DNA of 64,000 bases from contig CM043801.1 in NCBI GenBank assembly GCA_023974075.1, positions 30,077,504-30,141,503 of the forward strand, in the 5' to 3' direction. This DNA comes from Chaenocephalus aceratus. Lineage: Eukaryota; Chordata; Actinopteri; Perciformes; Channichthyidae. The notes below the pieces were generated by a model that was not told the DNA's origin, ran no database searches, and was given only the letters and a program-made list of their open reading frames with translations. Position 1 is the first letter of the stretch. Each line of letters starts with the position of its first letter. The translations under genes were made by a program, and so were the position numbers. Positions 14,199 to 29,194 of this stretch are shown piece by piece.

Positions 14199-14383
14199 TC
14201 ATACTGTGGCAGGCAGAGACAAACGAATGCAGCTTTCTTTGAGTAATATCTTTAGTTTTTCATTTTCTTTTTTAAATATTCGAGGATGCTTAGGTTTTGG
14301 AAATAATTGTTTCTGTACAGGTTCAAATGTTTGGCATTGTGTGAGGAAGTGCTGCTCTGTTTCCACAGCAGTTCCTTCACACT
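14199..14383 (-). pseudogene. LINE ORF2 C-terminal fragment (duplication copy 1)
   Basis: Minus-strand reading gives a C-terminal piece with the pattern CEGTAVETEQHFLTQC and a later ENEKLKILLKE, ending at TGA (14199-14201). This cysteine/histidine pattern is seen at the end of many non-LTR reverse transcriptases. The fragment is cut at 14383 by the hAT element starting at 14384. The same fragment is at 22262-22446. Confidence 0.5.
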
Positions 14384-15780
14384 CAGGACCGTTTCTAGCT
14401 TTTTGGGGGCCCTATGCAAGATGCTGTTTGGGGGCCCTAGTCTTTACAGTTTTTTAACTACAATGGGGGAATTCCGAAGCCTTTAAGACAGGGGTGCCCA
14501 ACCTTTTTTGAACCAAGAGCTACTTTAAAGTTGCCAGTCCGCCGAGATCTACCAGTCCAAATAGAGAGGGGGGGGGGGAGCTGCTAGCGAAAATTATGCC
14601 ATTTAAAAATATAAACGTCCGTCAGCAAATCGAACCGGCCCTTGACGACCGGCCATTCTGTGATTCTCCAGATTCTACAGATGGCCAGTCCACGAAGGGT
14701 GGAAAATACATACCTGAAGTAAACAAAGACGGGAAACAAAACTTAAAATATTAAATGAATCAATCTCCTCTCTTAAAATTCACAAATTATTATGAATTAA
14801 ACATTCACAAACTTATAATTATGTATTCACATTTTTAACTCTGTTACATATGCACGCAACTAACAGAAGAGCGTAGGGCAGAATTAGGAAGGAATTCCGT
14901 CTCATAGCGTTTGTGCACCGTTTTGAAATGCTCTAAATTACCCTTCTTCGGTAAAGCCACGCTCGCATTGCAGATGACACAGATGGACTTTGAATTGGAA
15001 TAAACAAAAAAATAATCATCCTCCCACTCGGAGTGAAAATGATATATTTTGGGCTTTTATGCTTCTGCCATAATTGCGGTCTTGTGTGTGTGCGGACTGT
15101 CACTCCTGTTGACACGGACAACGTCAGCTAACTAGTGCCCACCAGCCACGCCCCGACACATGGGGTCACGCCAATCACAAAGCTTTGATGCGTTCAAGTG
15201 CATTATTCTGGCACAGGAAGATTATGTTATAGGACATTAACAATAAAACAGAATATTGTTGTTCTATTTTTAGACACATCTCGCGATCGACTGGGAATCT
15301 CCCGACTTGGGCAGCCCTGCTTTAAGATGATCTGTGGAGATGCATCAATCTGAAAACAGGCTAATTTCACGAAAACCAAGCAATTGAAACTTACAACAAT
15401 TTATATTAAAAAGGTAAACATTAAGGCTCCGCTATGCAGGGCCGTCCCCCCCACAGACCGATCATGCAGACTGCGTGGGGCCTCACCTTGCGGAGGGGGC
15501 CTCACCTTACGGAGGGGGCCTCATCTTGCAGAGGGTGCCTCAACTGAGCAGAAAATGCTGTGCACCTATGAACTTGCGGCGCAATTAGTGTGGCGCGGGC
15601 GCGGTTTCGCCGCTGCGAGGCTCCACTAGCCCCCCCCCCCGTTGACGCTCGCGAAACAGAGGGCCTCATCATATAACTTTGCGTGGGGCCTCATGTTGAC
15701 CAGGGACAATAAAGACGGCTAATTTGAATTCTCCCCAAATATATTGAGGCTGAACCTGAACTTTCAGCTTGGGGGCCCCC
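14384..15780. mobile_element. hAT element A, right-truncated copy (duplication copy 1)
   Basis: Starts CAGGACCGTTTCTAGC directly after TTCACACT (14376-14383). In copy 2 that octamer is duplicated at both ends of the element. Here the right terminus is missing because the duplication breakpoint at 15780 lies inside the element. It hosts the nested hAT B at 14489-15319. Confidence 0.75.
14489..15319. mobile_element. hAT element B nested in hAT A (duplication copy 1)
   Basis: Non-autonomous hAT, 831 bp, with TIR CAGGGGTGCCCAA at the left and TTGGGCAGCCCTG at the right (one mutated base). Perfect 8-bp target duplication CTTTAAGA at 14481-14488 and 15320-15327. No transposase frame. Confidence 0.85.
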
Positions 15781-16744
15781 AGCCGGGGGAGGTCTCAAAA
15801 AGCTCGCCTGAAGTCGGACAGCTCGGAGACGGCTTCTTCTTCTTCTTCTTCTTCTTCTTCTTCTTCTTCTTCTTCTTCTTCTTCTTCTTCTTCTTCTTCT
15901 TCTTCTTCTTCTTCTTCTTCTCTCGGTTTTTTGGCGGATTGCAAACAACTTTAAGGTGCATACCGCCACCTCCGGAGTCGGCTTGACTCGGTTTGCATTT
16001 ATAAAGAATGCACAAATGTGTTTAATCGTTAATGTCAGATATGTACTAAGTAAATACATTTGTTCCTGCTCAAGATTAGATTAAACTTTATTGTTATTGC
16101 ACATATTACAGGTACTGAGAGAACGAAATGCAGTTTAGCTTCTAACCAGGTGCAACAAGCAGTGAAGTGGAAAGTAATGTACACAATCTACAGAATAACA
16201 TATAGAATGAATTGAATGATGAATAAACAGTGGGGTATGAATACACTAGATATCAGCCTGTGAGCAGTATGAACAGTGTGTATGAATATGCTAAGATATA
16301 TAAAGTAAAACGGTAAGCAGTATAGTATAAAATATATAGATATTAATTTCATGATGATAAACATTGTGGAACAATGATGAAAAATGGGAATGGATGTGGC
16401 GACGTAAAACTGACACAAAACAACAACAAACTTTTGCCAGCCAATTGGAGAGTTTCATCAGCAGCACGTGGTAAAAACCACCAATGAGCGCTCAGCTCGA
16501 GATACCAGCGAGCCGTTTCCCATCAAGCATTTCGCTTCCGCAGCTCGTGGAGAGCAACTGCGCCAACTCGCCTCGCCTCGCTCTCAAGGCTGCGGGCGTC
16601 TTTGTCCCGCGATATTTCAAAGTCTCATGTGGGCGAGCCTCCAGAGCAAGTCGGACAAAATGACTAACCATCATGCAACGCACTAGCAAGACGTTGATCG
16701 CAACTGCGCAGGTCTGCGCAGGTCTTGCTTGTCTCAAACAAGCC
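15781..16744. mobile_element. Remnant of the TA-flanked transposon in copy 2
   Basis: Same as 6711-8679 but without its left 47 bp and without the 1,075-bp inner segment. The right TIR GTCTCAAACAAGCC is intact, ending near 16744. A local GCGCAGGTCT duplication just before the terminus is specific to this copy. Confidence 0.5.
15836..15920 (+). repeat. Expanded (TTC)n microsatellite
   Basis: About 85 bp of TTC, against about 24 bp at the matching place in copy 1 (6764-6787). The poly-Arg, poly-Lys, poly-Phe and poly-Ser frames across it are artefacts. Confidence 0.9.
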
Positions 16745-18147
16745 TACTCTCTGCCATGTGCAAATAGGATACTTCCCCAATATTTAAAACAAGCTTTCTT
16801 TAAAGGCAGCTAGATCTAGTTACTTCTGTTCAAACTGACGGCTGATCTATTACTTTTAAATGTTCACTTAAAGGTAGGGTAAAACTTCAGAAACACTTTT
16901 TGTTATATTCCATGGAATGTTCTTAACATCCCGATAGCAATGGATATATTAAATGCTTTGACAATAAATACATTACAACATTTCATCTGTGGAAGCCGTG
17001 GCCAATCATCTGAGCCGGCCCGGCTAAAGTAACTGGATGGCCTACCTGCCTGTCAGCCTTCCATCTGGGCACAAACTGATCTCGTGCCCTCATTGGTCAT
17101 GTGCGCGTTCGTGTGTGTTGGAGGAGGGGCTCTTTGAGGAAGTCTGAAGGAAGGGGCAGATTTTTTTCGGCTGCTACTTTCAAATTCTAGCGCACTCGAG
17201 CTGGTTTCTCCATTCTTACCTACCCCACCTTTAATTGTATAATGTGCTACTTTTATTGTGTCTTTATCTGCACTTGTCTACATTTCCTCACTGTGGGATG
17301 TATAAAGGATTTTAATTATTTTTCTATATCTCTGGCACTAGTTCCAAATTCATGCCATGCTGTCCGTTTAAAAAGCCTGATAATACGATAACATTTAAAT
17401 TAATTGTATTATCAAAGGAGGCAAATTCACACCTACAGAAGAGGACCAGTGCCACAAATGAAAAACATATTGAGATCTGGCCAAAAGTTTTATCACGTAC
17501 CTGAATAAACAATTTCACTTTTGCCTTTTGTCACACTTCATTTCTGGATGTAAATAGAAATGGACCTTTGTCGCCATCTGCTGACTAAACCGTGGAACTG
17601 CTGTGAATTCAAAATCAGGGTACTAACACACCAGTATTTTACTATAGTATTTCAATTTAACGCTATATTAAAGGTTACTTTTCAGATTTAGATTTGTTAA
17701 CAAAGTATAAATCAAATAAACCGACATGTATTGGTTTCAATAAAGAAGAAGTATAGAGTAATTACCATTATTTCCACCTCACTAGCAGTGAAAGATCATA
17801 ATCCAGTAATTTAATATATAGGTTTCTGAACGGGGCTCTTGTGCTTACCTTTCCTTTGGTACTTGCAGTAGATTTCGATGTAAATATTTACTTTTACTAA
17901 TAACTTGAGGTTTTTTTTTAATGTAATGTTGACGCCTTTACTTTATTTTAAAGACTTTGTGTTTAACAAGTTTAAATCCTCTAAAGCTACTCGACCTTTA
18001 ACTGCGGCACTAATACACACGCAATACTGATGCATTTTCTTTTAAGTGTCTATATATTTTTTAAATGTACTTTTACCTTTTCAATAAGAGTTGGAATTTA
18101 CATTCACCTTCATGTAAAGTCATTCAATGAAGACAGAGTCAGAGGTC
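16745..18147. other. Intergenic sequence downstream of alpha-tubulin copy 2
   Basis: Counterpart of 8680-10084. No gene seen. Confidence 0.5.
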
Positions 18148-18167
18148 ATGTCGGAACCAAAGTGAAC

Positions 18168-18173
18168 TTTATT
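18168..18173 (-). promoter_or_regulatory. Polyadenylation signal of alpha-tubulin copy 2
   Basis: AATAAA on the minus strand (TTTATT on plus), matching 10105-10110 of copy 1. Confidence 0.55.
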
Positions 18174-18414
18174 GGGATTGTTTACAAAGCCGTAACATTT
18201 GGAATGACTCAAAATAAAATAATAAAAATGAACTTTTTTTTTTTTAAAGTCCTGAGATGCAACAGCTGATCCCTGGGGAGATTTGTTTTAACCTGGCAAA
18301 AACATAACTGTCTCCTGCCATCAATGTGTGTGTGTGTGTGTGTGTTGTTGTTTTGAAAAGAGCTGAAGTTGGACAATGGAGGGTCAGAGTCTTCACCACA
18401 GATGTTTCAGTGGC

Positions 18415-21287
<2,873 letters not shown>

Positions 21288-21290
<3 letters not shown>

Positions 21291-21405
21291 TTTTGTAGGA
21301 TTTTTGTCCTTGCTTCTTTTCGACACTGAAGAATCGGTTGTTGAAGGCTGTAGTGAAAAGGAGGCGAGGAGCTGCCTATATTTATAATTTTCTGAGGGGG
21401 CGGAG
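21288..21405 (-). promoter_or_regulatory. Alpha-tubulin copy 2 core promoter and 5' UTR
   Basis: TATAAATA (rc of 21379-21386) and a GC box (rc of GGGGGCGGAG near 21396-21405) at the same spacing as in copy 1. No difference between the two core promoters was seen. Confidence 0.6.
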
Positions 21406-22261
21406 ACACAGCGGCGGTTTACATTTCTTTCTGGCGCGAGCAAACGCTGGGCAGAGGTGCATTCAGGCACAGCTCGAAATAGTCCGACCCTACATGTTAG
21501 CTGTGTCATCTAAAATAACTGTTTTTAATTTTCGTTCTATTGAACGTCCAGAAACGTTTGAATTAATATCAGCAGTTATTGTTTCATCGTCTAAAAAAGT
21601 GTATTATATATTCACCCCATGCAAAGGTTTTAGGCTTCTATTTATGTCGGGCCTGAATTGGAAAAGGCATGAAAATATCACACACACATAGAGTTGAATT
21701 ATTTTGTTTCTAATCTAAACAACACACAAGCTGAACATTTCCCCATAATTTATAGAATATCAAAAGCTAAAACTACAAGTTTGTTTTCATTGTATTTTGA
21801 ACCTGAAAGTTACTAGAATACACACAAACAATCTTATTTGTGATCTCTGAAGTTCGGAAGGCGAATGTAGGAGAAGCAATTGAAGGCAGCATTATTCAAA
21901 TAAGGAAGCAGGCTCTCTCTTTCTCTCATTCAATTCAATAGCTTTATTATTATAATAATAATAATAATAATAACAATAATAATAATAATTCATTACATTT
22001 ATTAGAGCGCTCTCCCAAATGCTCAAAGCGCTTCACATTACATATTACACTTTATTAGCATTACCATAGTTACATACAGTATTGCTAAAGCTCTGTGTAG
22101 TTTCAACATCTATACACAAATACATACATAAGAACAAACTGCTACATTTTGAACATGAGCAAGAACATGAACACACATTCATTCAATTTATATAATACAT
22201 GAATACAAAAATAAAATATAAAAATATGTGAGACCTGGTGTTGCAGGTCAGTCCGATTCCC

Positions 22262-22446
22262 TCATACTGTGGCAGGCAGAGACAAACGAATGCAGCTTTC
22301 TTTGAGTAATATCTTTAGTTTTTCATTTTCTTTTTTAAATATTCGAGGATGCTTAGGTTTTGGAAATAATTGTTTCTGTACAGGTTCAAATGTTTGGCAT
22401 TGTGTGAGGAAGTGCTGCTCTGTTTCCACAGCAGTTCCTTCACACT
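22262..22446 (-). pseudogene. LINE ORF2 C-terminal fragment (duplication copy 2)
   Basis: Same fragment as 14199-14383. Here it is followed, across the hAT A insertion, by more of the same LINE (23903-24116). Confidence 0.5.
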
Positions 22447-23902
22447 CAGGACCGTTTCTAGCTTTTTGGGGGCCCTATGCAAGATGCTGTTTGGGGGCCC
22501 TAGTCTTTACAGTTTTTTAACTACAATGGAGGAATTCCGAAGCCTTTAAGACAGGGGTGCCCAACCTTTTTTGAACCAAAAGCTACTTTAAAGTTGCCAG
22601 TCCGCCGAGATCTACCAGTCCAAATAGAGAGGGGGGGGGGGGAGCTGCTAGCGAAAATTATGCCATTTAAAAATATAAACGTCCGTCAGCAAATCGAACC
22701 GGCCCTTGACGACCGGCCATTCTGTGATTCTCCAGATTCTCCAGATGGCCAGTCCACGAAGGGTGGAAAATACATACCTGAAGTAAACAAAGACGGGAAA
22801 CAAAACTTAAAATATTAAATGAATCAATCTCCTCTCTTAAAATTCACAAATTATTATGAATTAAACATTCACAAACTTATAATTATGTATTCACATTTTT
22901 AACTCTGTTACATATGCACGCAACGAACAGAAGAGCGTAGGGCAGAATTAGGAAGGAATTCCGTCTCATAGCGTTTGTGCACCGTTTTGAAATGCTCTAA
23001 ATTACCCTTCTTCGGTAAAGCCACGCTCGCATTGCAGATGACACAGATGGACTTTGAATTGGAATAAACAAAAAAATAATCATCCTCCCACTCGGAGTGA
23101 AAATGATATATTTTGGGCTTTTATGCTTCTGCCATAATTGCGGTCTTGTGTGTGTGCGGACTGTCACTCCTGTTGACACGGACAACGTCAGCTAACTAGT
23201 GCCCACCAGCCACGCCCCGACACATGGGGTCACGCCAATCACAAAGCTTTGATGCGTTCAAGTGCATTATTCTGGCACAGGAAGATTATGTTATAGGACA
23301 TTAACAATAAAACAGAATATTGTTGTTCTATTTTTAGACACATCTCGCGATCGACTGGGAATCTCCCGACTTGGGCACCCCTGCTTTAAGATGATCTGTG
23401 GAGATGCATCAATCTGAAAACAGGCTAATTTCACGAAAACCAAGCAATTGAAACTTACAACAATTTATATTAAAAAGGTAAACATTAAGGCTCCGCTATG
23501 CAGGGCCGTCCCCCCCACAGACCGATCATGCAGACTGCGTGGGGCCTCACCTTGCGGAGGGGGCCTCACCTTACGGAGGGGGCCTCATCTTGCAGAGGGT
23601 GCCTCAACTGAGCAGAAAATGCTGTGCACCTATGAACTTGCGGCGCAATTAGTGTGGCGCGGGCACGGTTTCGCCGCTGCGAGGCTCCACTAGCCCCCCC
23701 CCCGTTGACGCTCGCGAAACAGAGGGCCTCATCATATAACTTTGCGTGGGGCCTCAAGTTGACCAGGGACAATAAAGATGGCTAATTTGAATTCTCCCCA
23801 AATATATTGAGGCTGAACCTGAACTTTCAGCTTGGGGGCCCCCTAGTGGCCGCAGGGGCCCTATGCATCTGCATAGTCCGCCTATAGGAAGAAACGGCCC
23901 TA
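22447..23902. mobile_element. hAT element A, complete, interrupted by hAT B
   Basis: Left end CAGGACCGTTTCTAGC, right end GGAAGAAACGGCCCTA (rc TAGGGCCGTTTCTTCC). The perfect 8-bp target duplication TTCACACT lies at 22439-22446 and 23903-23910. Excluding the nested element it is about 0.62 kb, non-autonomous, and contains repeated GGGGCCTCA-type blocks near 23540-23600. Confidence 0.85.
22552..23383. mobile_element. hAT element B nested in hAT A (duplication copy 2)
   Basis: 832 bp, TIRs CAGGGGTGCCCAA and TTGGGCACCCCTG both intact. Perfect target duplication CTTTAAGA at 22544-22551 and 23384-23391. Non-autonomous. Confidence 0.88.
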
Positions 23903-23910
23903 TTCACACT

Positions 23911-24116
23911 GTTGGCATGATCGCTCCTCTTCTGACAGCCATGTTTTTTTGTGCCTGCCTGTTTCTATGGCCAGGTTGTGAGCATTCAGTCAATACATTG
24001 TCATAATGTTTCTGTGTTTAAACTCTGTTGAAGTCTTTCTTTTGTCGGGTTTAACAGGATTAAATCATCTGCATAAATCAGGAATTTGATCCCTGTTTTG
24101 TGAAGTGTGAGACCAG
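23911..24116 (-). pseudogene. LINE reverse transcriptase fragment with YADD motif
   Basis: On the minus strand the sequence reads TLHKTGIKFLIYADDLILLN, the catalytic YADD core of a non-LTR reverse transcriptase, followed by PTKERLQQSLN and then stops. The frame continues upstream across the 3.2-kb element to 27349-27410 (STAPG). The coding distance to the C-terminal fragment at 22446 is far too short, so the LINE also carries an internal deletion. Dead copy. Confidence 0.65.
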
Positions 24117-27100
24117 AGGCCTGTACTACGAAGCCGGTTCAACATAACCTGGATATGTTTGAGTTACCCGGTTTACCTAATCCAAAACAAACACGCTCTC
24201 GCTAAACGGTCCTACGACGCTGGTTATCAACTCGTTAACTAAAAAGGGGCGGTGTTAGCAACATTTGACCAATTACAAACATGGAGAAGCGTACTGACAG
24301 TGCAGCGTCATACTCCCTGAATGGAAAGTAAACTATAATATGAGACAAATATGAAGAAGTTCAACTTCTAAAAAAAAGTACAGAAAAAAAATCACGGACC
24401 GGGTGTCAATTTTAACTGATTTTAATATTTACTCACCACCAGCAGGTAGCAACTGAGGCTAATTGTATGTAACAGCCTGAACAAATACTAGAACAATATG
24501 CATCCAAAACATATTAATGTTTAAAAAAGAACTGGTGTCGTTTTTTGGTTTTTCGGAAAAAAGGAAAACCAAAAAACCGACGTAATTCAGTTTTTAAACC
24601 AAAACGGGAAAACAGATAAATCAACGTTTTGGTTTTGTTTGTATGATTTACGAATAATCCAGCATTTAGCACTACATCGAGATTAAGATTAAACAAATTT
24701 ATTTTGGGAACACCAGCATATAGGCTACCTATGGAGTTAGCCAGATGTGTGTAAATTACTGTTCATGGTCATTTGAAAACAAATGCCGGTGTCGGACAGT
24801 ACAAACACACCGAACACACAGAGCTGAGCCGAGCACATACACACACACATCATGCGCCTTGGTGACTGGACATCTCCTTCATAAAACTAATAAAAGGGGA
24901 AGTAATCGGGCAGTTCGATGTGTGTAGAGGTGTGTGTGGTTAACACGTAGCAGCCTGCAGTCACTCTTAAACTGTTCTGATGAAGGTAAACACAGCAAAG
25001 GCGGTGCGTAAAAAGGCACATCTTTACCCGCTGGTGCTGCACTTCTCAGAGGCGCAGTATACGTCCCGCTGCCTCCTGATGCTGCCTGCAGCCATTTCAT
25101 GAAGTGAAGGAGGTTTTCCTTCTATAAAACAGCTGCGGGCAGCAGATACCGTGAGAGTCCCGGACATGAATTCATAGATCAAGGCAGACTGGTTTACTCT
25201 CCTGTTTTGCCAATCCGGTGCTTAAACAAATAGCTCTACACCCCTGGCCGACATATCCTTAAAATTAAGTCCGAGTTTGAAATATATCTCAAATAATGTA
25301 TACACTGCCATTTCCCCACATAAACACAACAGTCTGCAATTAAACAGTTGTCTCCTGTACGCTCCTCTTCTTGGCGCACCGGTAACTTTCTCGTGCGCAC
25401 GAGAGGCTGAGACCCAGGCTGATCCGCCGAATCCCTCGGAACATCATAAAAGCCATTTTTAACAGTTTTCTCGTGAAAGTTTAACCAGGCTACTGGATGA
25501 AATAATATCACTGGTATAGGTGCACAAATTAAACACTTTTTGAAAAAAATATTATGATCAAATATTTTTATATATTTATAATTCTGCAAATATTACGATA
25601 AACTCACAGCTATTTCGCGGGGGTTGTTGAACCCCTGCTGTAGAGCACATGTGTTTAAAAAGCAGGAAATAAAAAAAGGAACTCACCTTGTGATAAACCC
25701 GCAAGAGAAAAAGCATTTGAGCTCCATACTGTTTCAGAAATAATCTTTGATGTGGTTTAGAACAGGGTGGCATTTAATCACAAGCGAATTTAACTTTATC
25801 TCCTGTAGAATTCTGATCAGGCATTAGGGGCAGACACAGCCCCACCTAGTGTCAGCAGAAAGTATTACAAATAATGATTACAAAAAAAAGTAAAAAAAAA
25901 TATAAAATATATTTTAAGATCATGTTTAATCATCTGATTCGTCTGTACATTGCTGTTTTAGTCTGTGTTCTTCTAATTAGTGTCTACAGTGTGTGCCTAT
26001 TGAGCTGTTTAGAGCCAAACCCGATCATGCCCCTCCCTCTCACTGTCTAAGTGAACGGTGACTGTAAAAACTACACTGCGCATGCTCAGAGTATTTAATG
26101 TGTGTGGCAAAAAAATAATGACCTAGGGGCACTGAGTTGCCATCCCCATACGTCATCTCACATAATTCAGAGCTGATTGGCTGTAAGTACGTGTGCCGCG
26201 AAAAGTGTGGTGTGTGAAGAGGAGACGAGAGACGCGTCCTAAAACCAGGAAGTAAGCTGCGCATGGCTTCCCTCCACAAAAAAGCAATGAGATTTCTCCA
26301 TAGGATTTGAGAAAATAGCTCAAAATAAGATCTGTGGGAAACGTAGCTGTTAGATAAATGCACGTTTTGTTCAGCTGGATAATATCCACATGTCTACCCT
26401 ACTTTTATCATTTTCGAATCATAAATCTATTGATTAGATTTATGATAGACTTTTGAAACTACAAGAAGATAAGGAGGACTTTTACAAAAAAGTAATAGAG
26501 ATTTTTGTCCAGAAGGATAGGCAAATGGACTTCATCTTCAAGTCAAGGTAAGACCGCAATTTGATTGAAAATGGGATCTTACTAAGAGAGAACAATTCAA
26601 TATTTAAATGATAAAATTAAAAATGTTGGGTATCCTTCTGTTGAACTGTCTGTTTAAAATTAATCGAAGCATCAGACTAAAAAAGCTTTTGAAAATAATA
26701 TTATATTTTGATTTAGGTCAAAATATAATATTTGTAAACCTGAAGAGTCAGTGCCAGTGCCTCACCAGCCATGAACCTCACTGCAGTAATAATAATAATA
26801 AAAACATCACTATAGCTTATAGCCTAGCTTAAGTTTTTTGTACCCCACCACTTTTGTACATATAAAAACGCCACTGAGTATGAGGCATGGCTACAATGGG
26901 TGAACTGTTTGGTATTTTAAGCAAACAACTTCACAGACATGTTTTGTATGGCCCTACAATATATGTTTCCAATATAGCATAATAGGTCCACTTTAAGTAA
27001 GCTTTCTTAACGCTAATGTTATATATTAGTCAGATTGTTCTGATGATAGGAGGTGACATTCTATTCATTTTCACGTTCAGTCAGTTGATTTTTGCCGGCC

Positions 27101-27348
27101 GTCTTTCCTGCAACGGCAGTTTTTCTGTATTTCCTTTATCCTGTAATATGACTTGATCGCTTTAAACTCCGCACACTGAGCTCTGATTGGTCAGCAGGCG
27201 GTGCTTTCACTGACTTGATCTCCTGGAACATAAGTTACCATGGAGATCTAGCCCGGTAAGAAGAGAACCAGCGCCGTAGGACCGGAAACCCAGAGTTTAC
27301 CCTGAAGTTAGCTCGCTAAGCGAAAATCGGGCTTCGTAGTACAGGCCT
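24117..27348. mobile_element. 3.2-kb DNA transposon with TIR AGGCCTGTACTACGAAGCC
   Basis: Inverted termini of 19 matching bases (AGGCCTGTACTACGAAGCC) at 24117-24135 and 27330-27348, with a 3-bp CAG direct repeat on each side (24114-24116, 27349-27351). It interrupts a LINE reading frame. From memory these termini resemble IS3EU/ISL2EU-type fish elements, but the assignment is tentative. No transposase frame longer than about 120 codons; non-autonomous or decayed. It contains a nested dispersed repeat at 26222-26440. Confidence 0.75.
26222..26440 (-). repeat. Dispersed repeat, related to 46624-46823
   Basis: About 200 bp matching, in opposite orientation, the repeat in an arhgef18 intron. Shared blocks: AGTAGGGTAGACATGTGGA, CCTATGGAGAA, CTCATTGCTTTTTTG, GCGCAGCTTACTTCC and GGTTTTAGGACGCGTC, all on the minus strand here. 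Confidence 0.65.
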
Positions 27349-27410
27349 CAGGTGCTGTGGACTCTCTCTGTTCATAAATCTACATTTTGTCATTGTAAAG
27401 TGAACCCTGA
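27349..27410 (-). pseudogene. LINE fragment, upstream continuation of the YADD fragment
   Basis: Minus-strand reading ...EQRESTAPG joins in frame with LTLHKTGIKFLIYADD at 24116 once the 3.2-kb transposon is removed. Confidence 0.45.
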
Positions 27411-27610
27411 ACTTACTTGTTAGACGGTTTTATCCAAAGCGACTTACATACTCAATACTGTGGACAATCCCCACAGGAGCAATTTGGGGTGAAGTGTCTT
27501 GCCCAGAGACACAACGACATGCTGACTGCAGTGGGGTTTGAACCTGTGCTCCCCTGATCTGAACACCAACTCACTAGACCACACACCTCCCAAAAACACT
27601 TTTTGATTTG
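27411..27610 (+). repeat. Teleost dispersed repeat with TTTATCCAAAGCGACTTACA
   Basis: Contains the motif TTTATCCAAAGCGACTTACA and downstream CTTGCCCAGAGACACAACGACATG, both very common in fish genomes (recalled). A degraded relative is at about 32205-32270. Confidence 0.55.
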
Positions 27611-27858
27611 TCAATTTTCTCATCACTGGGTTTTATAGCTTGTAAACAATCTCAGGAGAGCATAATCACAAATCATAATAAAATGAGGTTAGAAGGACAC
27701 AAAGTCTTCTGTGCATCAATAAGTAACGGATCTGAGCTCAGTGGGGTCTGCGTTTAATTCATCATTTCAAAGCTGATCAAGGTAACACTGCAGTAAAGAG
27801 GTCAGCATAAAGCCTGAAGGAGACACTGATCAAAGTCAGCAGATAAATAGCTCTTTTA

Positions 27859-28852
27859 TCAAATCAAATCTTATTTCTATAGCACATTTAAAAACGATTT
27901 TCGGTGTAGCCAAAGTGCTGCACATGCAGATAATAAATAACACATTACTACCGATGTAAACAGAAGACAATAAATTACAACAGCAAATATAAAAATCAAA
28001 CACAGGGAAGTGTCATGAGTCGTAATCTGCTATGATTAGAAGGCCAGAGTGAAGAAGTGAGTTTTTAGTTTTGATTTAAAAGCCCCTAGGGTCTGGGCCG
28101 AGCTCACATGGAGGGGCAGAGTGTTCCAGAGCCTGGGCCAGCCGCCGCGAAGGCTCGGTGCCCTCTGGTTTTTAGCCTGGTTTTAGGCACTACCAGTAGC
28201 AGCTGGTCAGCAGACCTTAACGCTCTGGCTGGGGTGTAGCGCTGGAGGAGTTCTGCTATATAGGCCGGAGCCAGCCCCTTTAGTGTTTTGAAAACAAATA
28301 AAAGGATTTTAAAATCAATTCGGAACCGAATTGGAAGCCAGTGCAATGAGGCCAGAATTGGGGTGATGTGGTCACGCTTTTTGTGGCCAGTGAGGAGACG
28401 TGCCGCTGCGTTCTGCACTAGCTGCAGGCGTTTAATTGAGGCCTGGTCCATACCCACGTATAGAGCGTTGCAATAATCGAGTCTCGAGGTCACAAAGGCG
28501 TTGAGAACTCTCTCCAGGTCTTTGAAAGATAAAAAAGACTTGGTTTTGGCCAATAGTCTTAATTTAAAAAAGCAGGATTTCACTACGCTGCTGACCTGCT
28601 TGTCGAATTTAAAAGTGTTAGTAAAAGTCACTCCAAGATTCATGACCGAGGGGAGGATGTTTGTTTTAAGAGGACCCAGAATGTCAACAGAAGAGGCTGG
28701 AGTCCAAAAAAGATGACCTCAGTCTTGCTCTCGTTGAGGTTAAGAAAATGTCTGCTCAGCCAGGACTTCATTTCTGCCAGGCAATCCATCAACTGCTGTA
28801 GTGAGTGTTTGTCATTTTTAGTTGAAAGATGTGCAATAAAAGCACGAGCCAC
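27859..28852 (-). pseudogene. L2-like LINE fragment, 5'-truncated, frameshifted
   Basis: Minus-strand frames recover the C-terminal part of a non-LTR reverse transcriptase: LNESKTEVIFFG (28852-28640), then VTFTNTFKFDKQVSSVVKS, SRLDYCNALYVGMDQASIK, LQLVQNAAARLLTG, ITPILASLHWLPIRFRI (28643-28104). A frameshift near 28130 leads into RLWNTLPLHVSSAQTLGAF and TLAF followed by a stop. At the 3' end is a (GATTT)-like tail (27858-27870 on plus: TCAAATCAAATC), typical of fish L2-type elements. At least two frame breaks, so non-functional. Confidence 0.75.
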
Positions 28853-29194
28853 AAACGTTAAGAGTATTTATCTCCGCTGTCTGTATTTTATTTATAGTCA
28901 CATTATATTTAATCAAATGAGTAATTGCAAAGTGAATAGCAAGTACATTTGCATTGGGTCATATAGGAACATTTAATTGTAGGCATGCACTAACTTCCTT
29001 AAAGCAGATGTGTGTCTGTTTAGTTGAGATTTATCTCAGTCATTTTAATTATTTTGACTCGGATCTCACACGCCGTAACATTTGAAAATTCGATTGAATG
29101 GTCCTTTAAAAAAAAAAAATTCTCATCATCATTGAAAAATATATTGAAATGATCATGTGTTATTTATTTTCTGTACCAGATAGGGAAGTCACAT
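28853..29194. other. Intergenic sequence, nothing recognised
   Basis: AT-rich, no convincing ORF. It may include decayed downstream flank of the old tubulin copy that follows. Confidence 0.4.

Noticed and set aside
15691..16059. Poly-Arg, poly-Lys, poly-Phe and poly-Ser frames
   Set aside because: All are readings of one (TTC)n tract in different frames.
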